A stretch of 64,000 nucleotides of DNA from Xylaria sp. FL1777 (lineage: Eukaryota > Ascomycota > Sordariomycetes > Xylariales > Xylariaceae): positions 248,001 through 312,000 of the forward strand of contig MU400525.1 of NCBI GenBank assembly GCA_022578965.1. The letters run 5' to 3'. A program made the translations under genes and the position numbers. This document shows positions 44,523 to 56,175 of this stretch, one piece after another. Position 1 is the first letter of the stretch, and every line of letters begins with the position of its first letter. The notes beneath the pieces were generated by a model. The model saw nothing but the letters and a program-made list of their open reading frames with translations, searched no databases and was not told where the DNA came from.

Positions 44523-46789
44523 TCAAGCTGCAAGTACATACTGCCGACAGGCCTGCGAATGTGTTAACATTTCTTTGCTGGTCATTCAAGGTAAAAAAGG
44601 GTATTCCCACCGCTTTAAGAACGCTAAGCTTTTGTTGCGATTGCATATAGACTTGCCGATACTGCTGGATACTTTCATCCAAGACTACTTCTTTCGTAGT
44701 GCGCCCCTCACAGATAGCCTTCATCTTCAGCTCCATCTCCTTGCGTAGGAATGGTTTACCAAGGCTGGTCTCAAAATTCATCTTATCAAAGCCATCGATG
44801 AGAGCAACGCCTAGTTTGGTCGGGATGAATTCCATGATGCCTCCGCGTCCGTTGGTTGTAGTTCCACTTCCCCGGCCTTCTTGGCCACCTCGTGCTCGTC
44901 CTCCGCGGGTAGAACGACCCGTACGACCACCCTCAGCTACTTGATCACCTTCTGCATCCTCGGCATCTTCTGCTGGACGGCTTGTTCTCGGGATAGTCCG
45001 AACATAGTCTCTTTCTTGGATTTTTTGGATGTGTTCTGCCATAGTGGCATCAGTCCCAATGCCATTGGCATCCATAAGAGCTATTAAATCCGCCTCAGTG
45101 AGATAATTGGGAGGTGCAGTTTTCCCTTCTGTCATCACTGCTTCCGTGGGTTCAAACATCTCCCCAACTGTGAATTTGGGTAGCTGGACACTGCCTGTCC
45201 ACTTATCATACACGTAGACCTCAAGGTAATTCCGTTCTAGAACGACAACTCCATGGGCGTGAAACAACTCCTCGCCATACATAATGTCGACATCGGTGGC
45301 GACACCCTTGGCATCTTCCGAGCAGCAAGCTAGGAAGCGCCGAACTATAAATTCGTATATCTTCTTCTCTTTGTCGTTGAGTACTGACGGTGCAGCGAAA
45401 GTTACGGGATGGATGGGAGGATGTGCTTTATCATCGTTTCGTCCTTGTCGCGGTTGTTGAAAACCACCATCAGCCAGATTTTGAGCAAAATCTCCCCAAG
45501 CATGAGACTGGGTTTGCTTCTGGACTAACGCACGGAGGTTCATACCGGAGTCAAATCGGTCGGTCTCTGTTCTCGGATAGCTAATGAAGCCCTTGTTGTA
45601 AAGCCCTTCAGCAGTCTCCATGGCTTGTTGACCAGTCATATGCAAAAATCTCGTTGCCATCTTTTGCAGCTCGACCGTTGTCAATGGTAAGGGCTTATAC
45701 TTTTTCGTCGGTTTCTCTTGGACTTTGATGACTTTAGCTTTCTTGGCCGCCAAACATCGTTCATAGAGTGTGATAACTGATGCTCGGTCAAAGAGTCGGT
45801 GGCGAGCCCAGCTGAAATTGACGTCAATCCCTTCGCGTTTATGCATGACCCTGATGCTCCAGAAGGGCTCTGGTTTGAAATTTCTCACTCGGAAATAACG
45901 ATCAACAACAAACCCCAAAGTTGGAAATTGACATGATCCTACGAAGAGGATGAGTGAGTGACATTTCCCGAAAACAGGGTGAAAGCATACCGTAACTTAG
46001 TAATAGTTGTTGGAACGGACCACCAAGCGATCTGAGATTAATGGTCAGGAAGCGAGTGAAGGCATAGCCTATCCTAAGGTCAAGCTCAATACGGGATGCT
46101 ACAGCATTAACTTGTTTATGGTCAAGATTGATAAGATTTCTCGAAGCATTGATGATATGCCTAGAATAGATCAGCAATAGCAATAGTGGGGGGAGGAAGG
46201 TTACATGACCTACGCTCTCTCGATGTTGCTGAATTTAGCCCTCTTAATATCAAGAGTCCGGTTTCCTTTTCTCGCAGCTTCGCATATTTCGTAGCCAATG
46301 TGTTCGCCCTCTCGATCACAATCCGTCCATATGCATAAGGCATTGGCATAGCGTGCCTGTTTCTCGATATTATCCGCGACCTTTTTCTTATCCTGTATTC
46401 GGCAGAATTAGTACATGATCTATCCAATGCCTACCTACATCGCGTACAAAGTACACTTACCGCTGAGACAACTACATTCACAGGAGCATCGAATAGGCGA
46501 TCTGGCGGTGGGTACTCCCACTTCTTGTATTCCGGAGGGAACTCAGCAGACGTAATATGACCGAGAACCGAGGTCATGGTGACCTGACACCTCCCCCAAG
46601 GACGGCCGAAATCATAGTCAAAGACATAGTTCTTGATATACTTTTCGGGGGTATTATGCTAAGGAATATGAGCGGATGTCTTCTCCAATGGAATGATAGG
46701 GCACGAACAGTCTGCACCTCGCCACCAGAGAGATGGCCGGCTACGGCTTTCGCGATGGAAGGCTTCTCGGCTACACAGAGGACTTTCAT
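44523..46789 (-). CDS. TOP3: DNA topoisomerase III (type IA)
   Basis: Six exons, 46709-46789, 46461-46658, 46214-46392, 45991-46160, 44611-45938 and 44523-44552, give 661 residues, close to yeast Top3 (656). The Toprim domain starts MKVLCVAEKPSIAKAVAGHL and includes the metal-binding DxDxE-type WTDCDREGEHIGYE and the adjacent ASRIELDLRIG. The active-site tyrosine is in NKGFISYPRTETDRFD (about residue 330). The C-terminal part carries an Arg/Gly-rich insert (GGRTGRSTRGGRARGGQEGR). The last coding exon is only 30 nt (ACRQYVLAA, then TGA); without that splice the frame would run 34 residues further with no family match. Top3 acts with a RecQ helicase and Rmi1 to dissolve double Holliday junctions. 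Confidence 0.96.
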
Positions 46790-47225
46790 GATAGAGTTGG
46801 ATCGCGATAGCGTTCGTGGAACGCTAACTAATGCGACCAGTCGAACCCTTGAAATTTGACATGGAGGACGAAATAAGTGGATCATCGATTAAACCGACGA
46901 GGGTCGCAGGAAGAAAGAATGAAGGAAATAAAGTGGCATTCGACTGACACTCGGCTTGCTCTCTGGTGTGGTTAGCATCCAATCGTGAGGGTATCAATAT
47001 GAAAGGGTGAGTTTATAGGTCGTATTTGGTCCCTATTAGAAAACATATGCCACCTTTCTTTGCCTCTCAAATTTGACTAAGGTAAGGCTCATTGGCATTG
47101 AAGTGAGATAAGAATCTACGAACTGTAATCTTGTTAGTGTTTCCTCAGTGTTTGTAATGGATTCGCTGAGATGGAAGTATGGCAAGAGGTACCTAAAGTA
47201 ATCAGAATATTTCCATACCTACCTT
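46790..47225. other. TOP3 5' flank up to the retrotransposon boundary
   Basis: Base composition is normal and no gene is seen. The last bases before the element (CCTT, 47222-47225) are repeated at 53278-53281. Confidence 0.6.
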
Positions 47226-47446
47226 TGTGGCTTCTAGGCAGCACAAGCTATGGTGTACACCGTGCAACAGTTGCTGTGCAGAAACCTGAGGAGCATAAAC
47301 TAGCTTTACTTAAATTAGTAGTATTTATACATAGTTTTTTAGTACTATACTTAAAAAATGTCTTTTTTTTAACATTTATTTTTTTAAGTATAAACTTAAC
47401 TTTATGTAATAATTATAAAGTTTTAAGCTAATATTTAAAAAGTATA
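47226..47446 (+). repeat. 5' LTR (outer part intact, inner part RIP-mutated)
   Basis: Starts TGTGGCTTCTAG. Up to about 47373 it keeps C and G where the 3' copy has T and A; from about 47380 inward the relation is reversed. Confidence 0.85.
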
Positions 47447-48178
47447 AATAGTTATTTAAGTAGCTTTATAGCATTATATTTTAAATAAACTTTTATATAA
47501 TATATTAATATTTTATTTATTTTTTATTTTATTTTTTAACTTTATTTTTACTTTATATACTTTAGTATTAACTTAATAAAATAATTAAAAATAATAATAA
47601 AACTATAAAGCTTAATTTTAAAAATAATAATTTAATTAAGCTAATAATTAATAATATTATTAAAAGTATTTATAAATATATTAATTAATTTATAGTTAAT
47701 TTATAATTATAATTTAATAAAATTAAAGCTATATTAATAAAAATATAGCAAAAACTAAATATAATACTAAAAAAACAAAAGTTAAAAAATAAAGTTAATA
47801 ATTTAATAAGTAAGCTTACTAATTTAAAAAATAATTAAGTATTATATATAAAGCAACTAATTAATATAATAAATAATAAAAAGCTTAAAAATTTAACTTT
47901 TAATTTTTATAAGTATTTTAAGCTTAACAATTTATAAATTAAGCAAAAATAATATGTTTAAATTATTTTTTTAAACATATTTTTATTAAATAATATTATT
48001 TAGTTAAATAGTTATAAAATAAAAAACAAAGTAATATTTTTAGCAATATTATAGCTAATAAAAGCAAATTATATAACTTTTAATAAAATTAAAAGCATTT
48101 AAAATTGCTTAATTTAAACATTAGTATTATATAAACTATAGCTAAAAAAAGTTATAATAAAATTAAAAAAAAACTTTT

Positions 48179-48414
48179 TGATAGGTGTCTCTAGGGGTAT
48201 GGGTAGAAAAGGTGTATATTGGGATGATGTGGAAGGAAGGAAGGTTATGACTTCCAGTCCGCAGAATAATTCTATCTATGTGTGTAGGTGGCCCCACTGG
48301 GTTAGGTGGCCCCCACCATGCTGGTCCGGGGCAACGCACAGCCTCATGGGCAAGCCACGCACCAGCCTCATGGGATAAACCAGATTATCGATACACCCCT
48401 ACAGGGTCGTATCA
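48179..48414. mobile_element. MITE-like element (236 bp) inserted in the RIP block
   Basis: An abrupt GC-normal island with imperfect terminal inverted repeats (TGATA, 8 variable bases, TAGGGGT at both ends, 15 of 20 matching). It is flanked by a perfect CTTTT target duplication (48174-48178 and 48415-48419). It has no coding capacity. An internal CAGCCTCATGGG is directly repeated (48339 onward). It lacks RIP-type mutation, so it either arrived later or was too short to be recognised. Confidence 0.72.
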
Positions 48415-49992
48415 CTTTTATTAAATAGTTTTATTTGTTTATTATTATAATATTAATTAAATAAACTTTTTAAAAGCTATAATTTAAGTATTAATTAAAT
48501 ATAATATATTTTATAGCTTATTAATAATATTTATTAATATATTATTAACGTAAAATAAAGCATTAATAAATTTTTTATAATAGCTTTATATAATATTTTA
48601 TAAGCTATTAATAATTATTAAAAATATATAATAAACTTATAATGTTATTATTAATAAATTAATTAATTTTATATTAATAATTTAATTATATATAAAAAAG
48701 TTTAATAATAACTTAAATATTAATTAAATAGTTAAAAAAGCTATATAATTATTTTATATAATAGCTATAATATTAATTAAGCTAAAAATTTATAGTATTT
48801 TTAAAGTAATAGTTTAATTATAAAGCATTTTAACATTATATTATAAATATAATATTAGTGCTAAAACTACTAAAAAACTAAACATAATATAAATTTAATT
48901 AATAAATTATATTAAAACATTATTAATATTAATAATTTTAAACTTTAAAACTAATAAATAAAAAGTAAACTAAGTTATAAAATATAAAAATAACTAATTT
49001 AAAGCTAAATTTATAGCTTAAGCAATATAAAATAAATGTTTTAATTATAATAAAATTAGCTATTATATAAAAAACTATAAAATAAAAACTAAATAGCTTA
49101 AAAACTTTAAAATAAACTAAAAAAAGCAAATTAGCTAATTTATAATTATTAAAAGCAAGCTTTTTTATAATAATTTTTTTAGCAAATTTAATAAAGTTTA
49201 AAATAAATATAAAACTTTTAAAAGTAAAGCTTTAATTAATAGCTTTAAGTACGTTTTTATTACAAATAATGCTAAAAATAAAAATAATGCTAATAAAATA
49301 AAGCAATGCTTTATTAATTGTTTTAAAAATAATATAATTAATAAAAAACTTGCTAAAATTTTTAATATTGCTTAAAATAGCTTTGCTTTATTAATTAAAA
49401 TAAGCAAAAGCTAAAAAAACCTTAATAAAAAATAAAAGCTAAAAAATAATTATAATAATTATTATAATTTTTTTTTAGCTAAACTAGCTAATAGCTATAA
49501 ATTTATTGTTTTTTAAAACTATAGCTATATTAATTATTATATTTTATAATTTTTAGCATTTAAGTTAATGCTATATTAGTTATAAAAACAAAATATAATA
49601 TATAACATTAATAAAATAAAACTTTAAATAATTAAAAATTATAAAATAATAGCAAATTTTATAATTATTAATAATATATTAAAAGCATAAATATTAATAA
49701 TAAATATAATATTAAATTATACTTTTTTAAGTAATATAATTATTAAAAAACGGATTTTTTATAAATAAAAAAGCATTTTTGCTATTTTAAATAGTTATAA
49801 AGTTATTATATTATTTAAGTTTAAAAAAAGCTTTTTAATATAATTAATAAAGCGTTTATTTATTAGTATAACTAATAAAAAGTGCTATATTATAACTATT
49901 AAATAATATAAAGATATTTTAAAAAAACTATAAATTACTAAATATTAAAACTATTATATAAAGAATTTTTTTAAATTGTTTAATTACTTTAA

Positions 49993-50153
49993 TGATATAG
50001 ACTGGAAGGGGGACTCCATATCTATGGGGTCCAGCCACAGTAGTATCCCCACTTGTGGCTATGGTGGCTTAGCTAGATAGCTATGTAGGGCCCATGCCTA
50101 AGGCAATTGCGTAGCAATTGCCTGCAGGGCCCCCCTCCTTCCAATCTACATCA
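49993..50153. mobile_element. Second MITE-like inverted-repeat island (about 161 bp)
   Basis: GC-normal island whose ends are inverted repeats of about 20 bp (TGATATAGACTGGAAGG against TGATGTAGATTGGAAGG on the other strand). It contains a perfect 9-bp hairpin, GGCAATTGC-GTA-GCAATTGCC (50102-50122). GC-normal sequence continues to about 50205 beyond the right repeat, and I see no clear target duplication, so the true right end is uncertain. Confidence 0.5.
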
Positions 50154-53056
50154 CACTTTCTATGCTCAATTGCCTCACTACCCATAGTAGACCTTACTAT
50201 TTAAGCAAAAAACTAATACTATTGCTAAAATAAAGCATTATATTAATACAAATAATAGTTTGCTAATTAAACTGCTATTATAAAAATATAGCTTAGCATA
50301 AAAAAAAGCATTACATAAGTTTATAAAAGCATATAAAAGTATTTATATTAAAAAAAGCATAAAGCTATAAAGTTTGCTAACATTATTAACTTTAAAAAAA
50401 GCATTAAGCGTAATTATTAAGCTTAATAAAAATAATAAATTAATAATATAACATTTTTGTTATAATTATTGCAAAATTAATAAAAAAACAAAAAAGCAAG
50501 CTTATTTATTATTTAATATAGTAAACTAAATATAATAAGTTATAAAGCGTTAATAATATATTTTTGTTAATTTAAAAAATAAATTTTAGTATATTGCTAT
50601 ATATAGATTATATTATAAAAAAATAGCGTTTATTATATTATTTAAGCTATATAAATAAATAATAATGCTTTTTAAACTTTATAACGCTTTAGTAATATTT
50701 TAAGCACTAATATAAAAAATAATTAAACTTTTTTATAAATAATTAGTTAGTTTACTTAATAATATTTATATTTAAGCTAAAATAAAAAAACAATTATATA
50801 AGCATTATTGCTTATTATTTATATAATTAGTTAAGTATAATATAATAGTTAATATATTAAAAATACTGCTTTTTATAAATTTTAGTATTTTTTTTAGTTT
50901 TAATATTTTTTGCAATAACATTAAAGCAAACTTAGCAAAAGTTGCAATAATATAAAAGCAGTTTATATTTAAAACTATTACAAAAATAAAAGCATTTATA
51001 AATGCTATAAGCTATTTTAAGCATTTTATTAAAAACTACTTATTAATTGCTATACTATTAATTATATTAATAAAAGAACTTAAAAACTAAAAAATAAAAT
51101 TAAGCATAAAAGCTAAAAATGCATAGCAAAAAATTTATAAAGCTATTATTATTATGCTAATTATTTAAGCTTTTAATTAAAAGCTTTTATTTATAATAAA
51201 TATTAACTTAAGCATATATTATATTAAAGCATGTTTAATATAGCTGCATTTTTATAAAATAACTATATTTTTATATTTAATAGTATATTTTTTAAAAAAG
51301 CTTAAAGTATATTAATTATATTATTTAATGCAAAAAAAAAAATTATTAGCTATAATATTAGCATTTTAATATTAGCAGCATTAAATAAAAAGCAAAAAAG
51401 TTATTATTTATATAAATTATAAGTTTTTTATAATAATAAAAATAAAAATAAAATAACTAGCAAAAATAATACGTTTTTTAAATATTATTAAATATTTTAA
51501 CATAAAAATTATATATAAAATAAGCAAATTAAACGTTTTAGCAAACTAGCTATTAAAACTACTAGTTATATTAGTTTTTTTATTAATAAAAGCTAAAACT
51601 AATATAAAATTATTACTAAAAGCTAAAATATAGCTAATAATACTATTATAATACTTTAATATTATAAATTTGCAAGCTATTTTTAAAAATTTTTGTTTTA
51701 AAACTAAATTGCTATATAATATAAGTTTAAAATAAATAAAATAACACTTTATTAAAAAAAATAGCATGTTATTTAAGCTAATTAACTATAAATAAGCTTT
51801 AAAAGATTTTTTATATTTAATTAATATAATATTTTAAGCTATAGCGCTTTTAAAAGTGCTTAAAGTACTAAAATTATTATAAAACGCAAAAAACATATAT
51901 ATTAACTTAAAGCATGCTATTATTAAAAGCTTAATTTAAAAGCTAAATAAGCATTTTTAGTATTTAAAAGCTATATTTATTGCTTAGTAAATTATTACTA
52001 AATATAGCTAATATTAGCTAATAAAACTACTATTAAACAAACTTTTAAACTTATAACTTATTATATTACTTTTATTATTTATGCATTAAGCTATAAACTA
52101 TATATTTATAGCTAATTTTAAGCTATTAATATATATTAAATATATTATTATATAAATTAAAGTAAAAATAATGCTTAATATTAGTTTTAAAGCAATAAAA
52201 CTACTAATTTAATAAATTAGCAAAATGTTTAGTTTTTTTAAAAAATAAATAAGCAATAATATAAGCATATTTATAAGCAAAAAAGTAACTAATTAACATA
52301 AATTAAATAGTTTTATTATAAAGTTAATTATATTTAAAAAACTTAAAAATAATAGTAAAGTTAAAAAAGCTAATAATAATATTAAACAAATTATGTTATA
52401 TAAAAGTTTAATTTATTATTATTTTAATTTTTAGACTTTATTAAAAGTAGCTATTTATATATATAACTAAACTTTAAAGCTTAATAGCTATAATAGCTAT
52501 TTTTTGCTATTTAAAATACAGCTATTAAATTAATAATTAGCTATAAAAATTGCTAATTATATTAAAAATTTAAACAAAAAAAAAAGTTAAATTTTAATAA
52601 TATTTAATATAAAACTATAAAGCATTATTAATATATAACTATTTTAGTAGTTTAAAAGCATTAAAAAACTAAATTTAAGCTTATTTACAAAAAAAAAAAC
52701 GCTTAATTAAAATTTATAAAACTAGCAATTAAGTTTTATGCATTAAATAATAAGCTAATAAGTTTAAACTATATTATAATAGCTTATAAATTATTATAAG
52801 TTATTATTATAATAATATATATAAATTATAAAGCTTTAAAAAAATAATGTTATTTAATAAATATAATAATAATAACTTATTTTTAGCTTATAATAAAAAT
52901 AGCTATTTAATAAAAAATTTATAATATATTAATAAGCATATATTAAAAAAAAATAAACAAAAATTAAAAACATTAATAGTATAAATATTAAAAAGTATTT
53001 ATAAATAGCTTTATTTTTATAAATAGCTAAAATAGCTATTTAGCAAAAAAAGTAAT

Positions 53057-53277
53057 TATAGCTTTTAAATAATATAAGCTATAATATATATTATGCAATA
53101 ATTACTATATAAAAACTTAAAAAGCATAAATTAGCTTTACTTAAATTAGTAATATTTATACATAGTTTTTTAGTACTATACTTAAGAAATGTTTTTTTTT
53201 TAATATTTACCTTTTTAAGTACAGACCTGACCTTACGTAGTAATTACAAGGTTCTGGGCCAGTATTTAGAAGGCACA
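53057..53277 (+). repeat. 3' LTR (inner part RIP-mutated, outer part intact)
   Basis: Starts TATAGCTTTTAA, the mutated form of the 5' copy, and ends AGAAGGCACA intact. It is collinear with the 5' LTR at a constant offset of 5,831 bp. Confidence 0.85.
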
Positions 53278-53872
53278 CCTTTACTTAGTTTATGCTACGC
53301 GCAAAGACGCGCCTACTGATACCTAGGTACCTACAGTGGTGCAAGTGGCTTAGGTAGAGCTCGTGTGGCTAGGTGGGTGTGGCTAGGTTTGGCCAATACT
53401 TAGGTACCCCTTACCTTATAAGATCCCTATGCAGCCAACTGTAACACACAGCCTTGCTGCTCTCAGCAAGCCCACTGGAATTTATCTCTAATAGCTATTC
53501 GTATTCGTACGGGGGGTCAGATTTGTGTACATAGTAGGTACCTTCGGTCTTAACTATATGGGTAGGTTTGGCCATACAGTATAGGTATGCCCGGTCGTAT
53601 AGCCTTCGTATTCGTACAAAGAGTCAGCCCTGCGCCTCGCTGTGCTTTACTACATATATAAAATAAAGGCCTTTGACGTAACCTGGTCTGTGCCCCGCAT
53701 TTAGTAAGACGGCAGCGCCCCGCAGCGAATGCATGACCTTCATATTTCATCTTTTTGTCTTTTTTGTTCGCGTTGTCAACATGCTCTTGTCTTTTCCACG
53801 GACAACTCTAGGTCTGCATCTTCCATGGTAATATCCCCAAGAGTGTTGCCGCCTTCACAATTCTAGCCCGAA
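53278..53872. other. Intergenic: right flank of the retrotransposon to the DUF1295 gene
   Basis: Normal composition resumes at once. It contains TACCTAGGTA (53320-53329) and repeated GTGGCTAGGT-type words near 53338-53390. No gene is supported; the open frame at 53550-53750 has no protein features. Confidence 0.5.
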
Positions 53873-55105
53873 ATGGCCCTCCCAGCGCTCCAGTCTCTTA
53901 AGGACTGCGCCGATTATTCCCAGATTATCGAGCCGTTTTATCCCCAGCTCTATGAGCTCCCTTCTACTATCCTCAGCACTGTGAAAAATGGCGAATCGCT
54001 AGTCAGCTTGTATGCGGATACCAATCCTTTCATCGGAGGCCTTGCGTTTTCCATATTTCTGGGCTTCATTGTCTGGGGTGTATCCGAGTACAACCGCAAC
54101 TATTCTCAGGTGGATCGTCTTTGGAGCATACTGCCAACTTTCTACGTTGCTCATTTTGCTGCCTGGACGCACCTAAATAACCTCCCAAGCCAAAGGGTAG
54201 ACTTGGTTCTGTTCTGGAGTGTCATCTGGAGTGTACGTCCACCATCTTAGCTCACAACTCGCCTCTGCGTCCTAACCCTGATTTTCCAAAGGTTCGATTG
54301 ACTTTCAACTACTGGCGCAAAGGCGGTTATGAGGTTGGCTCCGAAGACTATAGATGGTTTGTAGAGCCCTTGGGTACCAATCTCTTTTACGGAGCCTAAT
54401 TGCGTGACAGGGAAATCATCCGAGCTCAATGTCACCCAGTGATATTCTCCATATTTAACGCAACCTTCATCTCCTTCATACAGAATGTTCTACTATATCT
54501 CCTTGCCGCGCCGACGTACATCATTTTGCTAGCTTCAAACATCGAACCAACAATCGGGGCGGGCGATATAATCTTCACTATCACGGAGCTAGCCCTTGTT
54601 CTATCAGAATGGTTCAGCGACAACCAGCAATGGGGTATGTTACTTAACTGATCCGAGACAGAGGAATGGTACTAACACAGTCGTAGACTACCAGGCTGCC
54701 AAGAAGAAGTTCCGAGAGACGGCCAAAGTTCCACGAGACAGTGGATTTACCGAAGAAGACCTAACCAGGGGCTTCATCGTATCCGGTCTGTGGGCATACT
54801 GCAGGCACCCGAACTTTACCGCAGAACAAACCATCTGGCTCGTTCTTTATCTGTGGAGTTCCTACGCTGGCAATGTCCTTTACAGCTGGGCATGCTGGGG
54901 CTCCTTGTTTCTCGTTTTGTTGTTTCGAGGATCAACTTCGCTTACTGAGAAGATCACTGCTGGGAAATACCCAACATATACAGATTATCAGAAACACGTT
55001 GGTGGCCTCATACCAACTTTCCAAGCCTACAAGCCGGTGGCAGCTACTCCGAAGATCATTCGAACAAGTGATCTATCTAAACGAGAGAAGGCGAAGCAGA
55101 AATAG
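53873..55105 (+). CDS. DUF1295 / steroid 5-alpha-reductase-like membrane protein
   Basis: Four exons, 53873-54232, 54292-54356, 54411-54634 and 54687-55105, give 355 residues. Joins restore VIWSVRLTFNYWRKGGYEVG, EDYRWEIIRAQ and DNQQWDYQAAKKKFRE. There are about six hydrophobic segments. DUF1295 marks: NYSQVDRLWSILPTFY near residue 82, RLTFNYWRKGGY, and the C-terminal GLWAYCRHPNFTAEQTIWLVLY, which is the RHPNYxxE NADPH-binding motif of the reductase/ICMT fold, followed by YPTYTDYQKHVGGLIPTF. A KREKAKQK tail could act as an ER-retention-type basic end. The family is thought to reduce lipid double bonds at the ER; the substrate is unknown. It lies next to the retroelement but its sequence shows no RIP damage. 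Confidence 0.88.
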
Positions 55106-56175
55106 AAGAGATATGTGTCACGGCTTGTCCTGCTGAGCTTCTCAAGCCGATACAAGAATCTATTAGCAATCGACATCTTCGACGCTAAAATATGATGCAG
55201 CTAATGCATCCCGTGCCGGGAGTTTTCCGACCATGAGTCAGACCCCGTTAACATATTCTGAAAAGTATGGGATATTTTTGGTTATCTTGGCAGGGTAGAC
55301 AAGATTGGAAAGGGAAAAGTTCCATGAATTGTAATAATTGCACGGCTAAACATGGTGCATGAGAGGGGTTGCTCTTAATGGTGGTGTATTTGGTGTAGGG
55401 AGATGGCGTTAAGTGACATTAGCCTCGTCATCAATATCCAAGTTTTGAGTTGGATATGTGCTGGGCTGTGTATACCTACCGGCGCATAACCTAGAGTCAG
55501 TCTTCAATAGAATCTTATCTCATCTGTAACCCTCATCGCGTCTCCGGCATATAGACCATTCTTACCCAGGATTCCGCTGACAACAGCACGTCATTAAGTG
55601 GCATTCAATTCTAAGGACGCTCACGAAAGGTAGACCTTGTTTTATCTCACTAAGATGCTATCAACACACCATAAGAACCCAGCAAGCTCTGCCCTCCCTC
55701 CTGACTGTAAGAGAGCGGTCGCGAATAGCTGGTCGATTCGTTGCAGTGATCAGCAAGTGATCGTCTCGTCCATTACTGTTAAGTGCATGTCGGCGATGGA
55801 TCGCCTTCGAAGATCAGTGCACTTAATTGGTGATCCCTACAAGTCCCTTCTGCCGAGCAGCGCGACCCACCGCCTCCTGCGCCGGCGTCGGTCACGATTC
55901 ATTGATCTAGTGTTGGCAGCGGGGCAGGACCCTACATACAGGTAGCCCCTCCCTTGCCCCTCTATTTATCACGTTTTGTTCGGTGTGTGGTATATACCTA
56001 GGTACTTGAACTACTTCACCTTTTGGCTAATGTTTCACGATAGTTTCTAAATAGACTCTTCCTGCTTTTTGGTTTTTATTGCATTTCAGCCTGTCTCTGG
56101 TTAAATAAGCCTTTTTTCGCATAGTACCAACAGCTCTTCAGCACAATTTCCTCACCAAATACACTCGCTTTCACA
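55106..56175. other. Intergenic between DUF1295 gene and small S/T/P-rich gene
   Basis: No supported gene. One TACCTAGGTA palindrome lies at 55995-56004. Confidence 0.5.

Larger units (their letters stand above)
47226..53277 (+). mobile_element. RIP-degraded LTR retrotransposon (6,052 bp)
   Basis: Two direct terminal repeats of exactly 221 bp (47226-47446 and 53057-53277) begin TG and end CA, or their mutated forms. They align with no gaps and differ only by C/T and G/A transitions. The element is flanked by CCTT (47222-47225 and 53278-53281), a short target duplication; the A before CCTT also matches. The 5.6-kb interior is almost entirely A/T with stop codons in every frame, so gag and pol cannot be read and copia or gypsy type cannot be decided. 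A purine run (AAAAAAAG, about 53045-53052) just before the 3' repeat fits a polypurine tract and suggests plus orientation (weak). The bias and pattern are those of repeat-induced point mutation. Two GC-normal islands inside are separate insertions. Confidence 0.85.

Noticed and set aside
48178..48378. 66-codon frame in the first GC island
   Set aside because: It lies wholly inside the MITE-like element, starts with a non-ATG codon at its inverted repeat and has no protein features.
51546..51767. Minus-strand 73-codon frame and others inside the AT-rich block
   Set aside because: They consist of Ile/Lys/Phe/Tyr/Leu/Asn as expected from random A/T sequence; no domain remains after RIP.
47226..53277. 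AT block as a centromere or mitochondrial insertion
   Set aside because: Matched LTRs, target duplication and transition-only differences explain it as a mutated retrotransposon; 6 kb is also short for a fungal regional centromere.
53550..53750. 66-codon minus-strand frame right of the retroelement
   Set aside because: Short, no motif, and it lies in the expected promoter of the DUF1295 gene.
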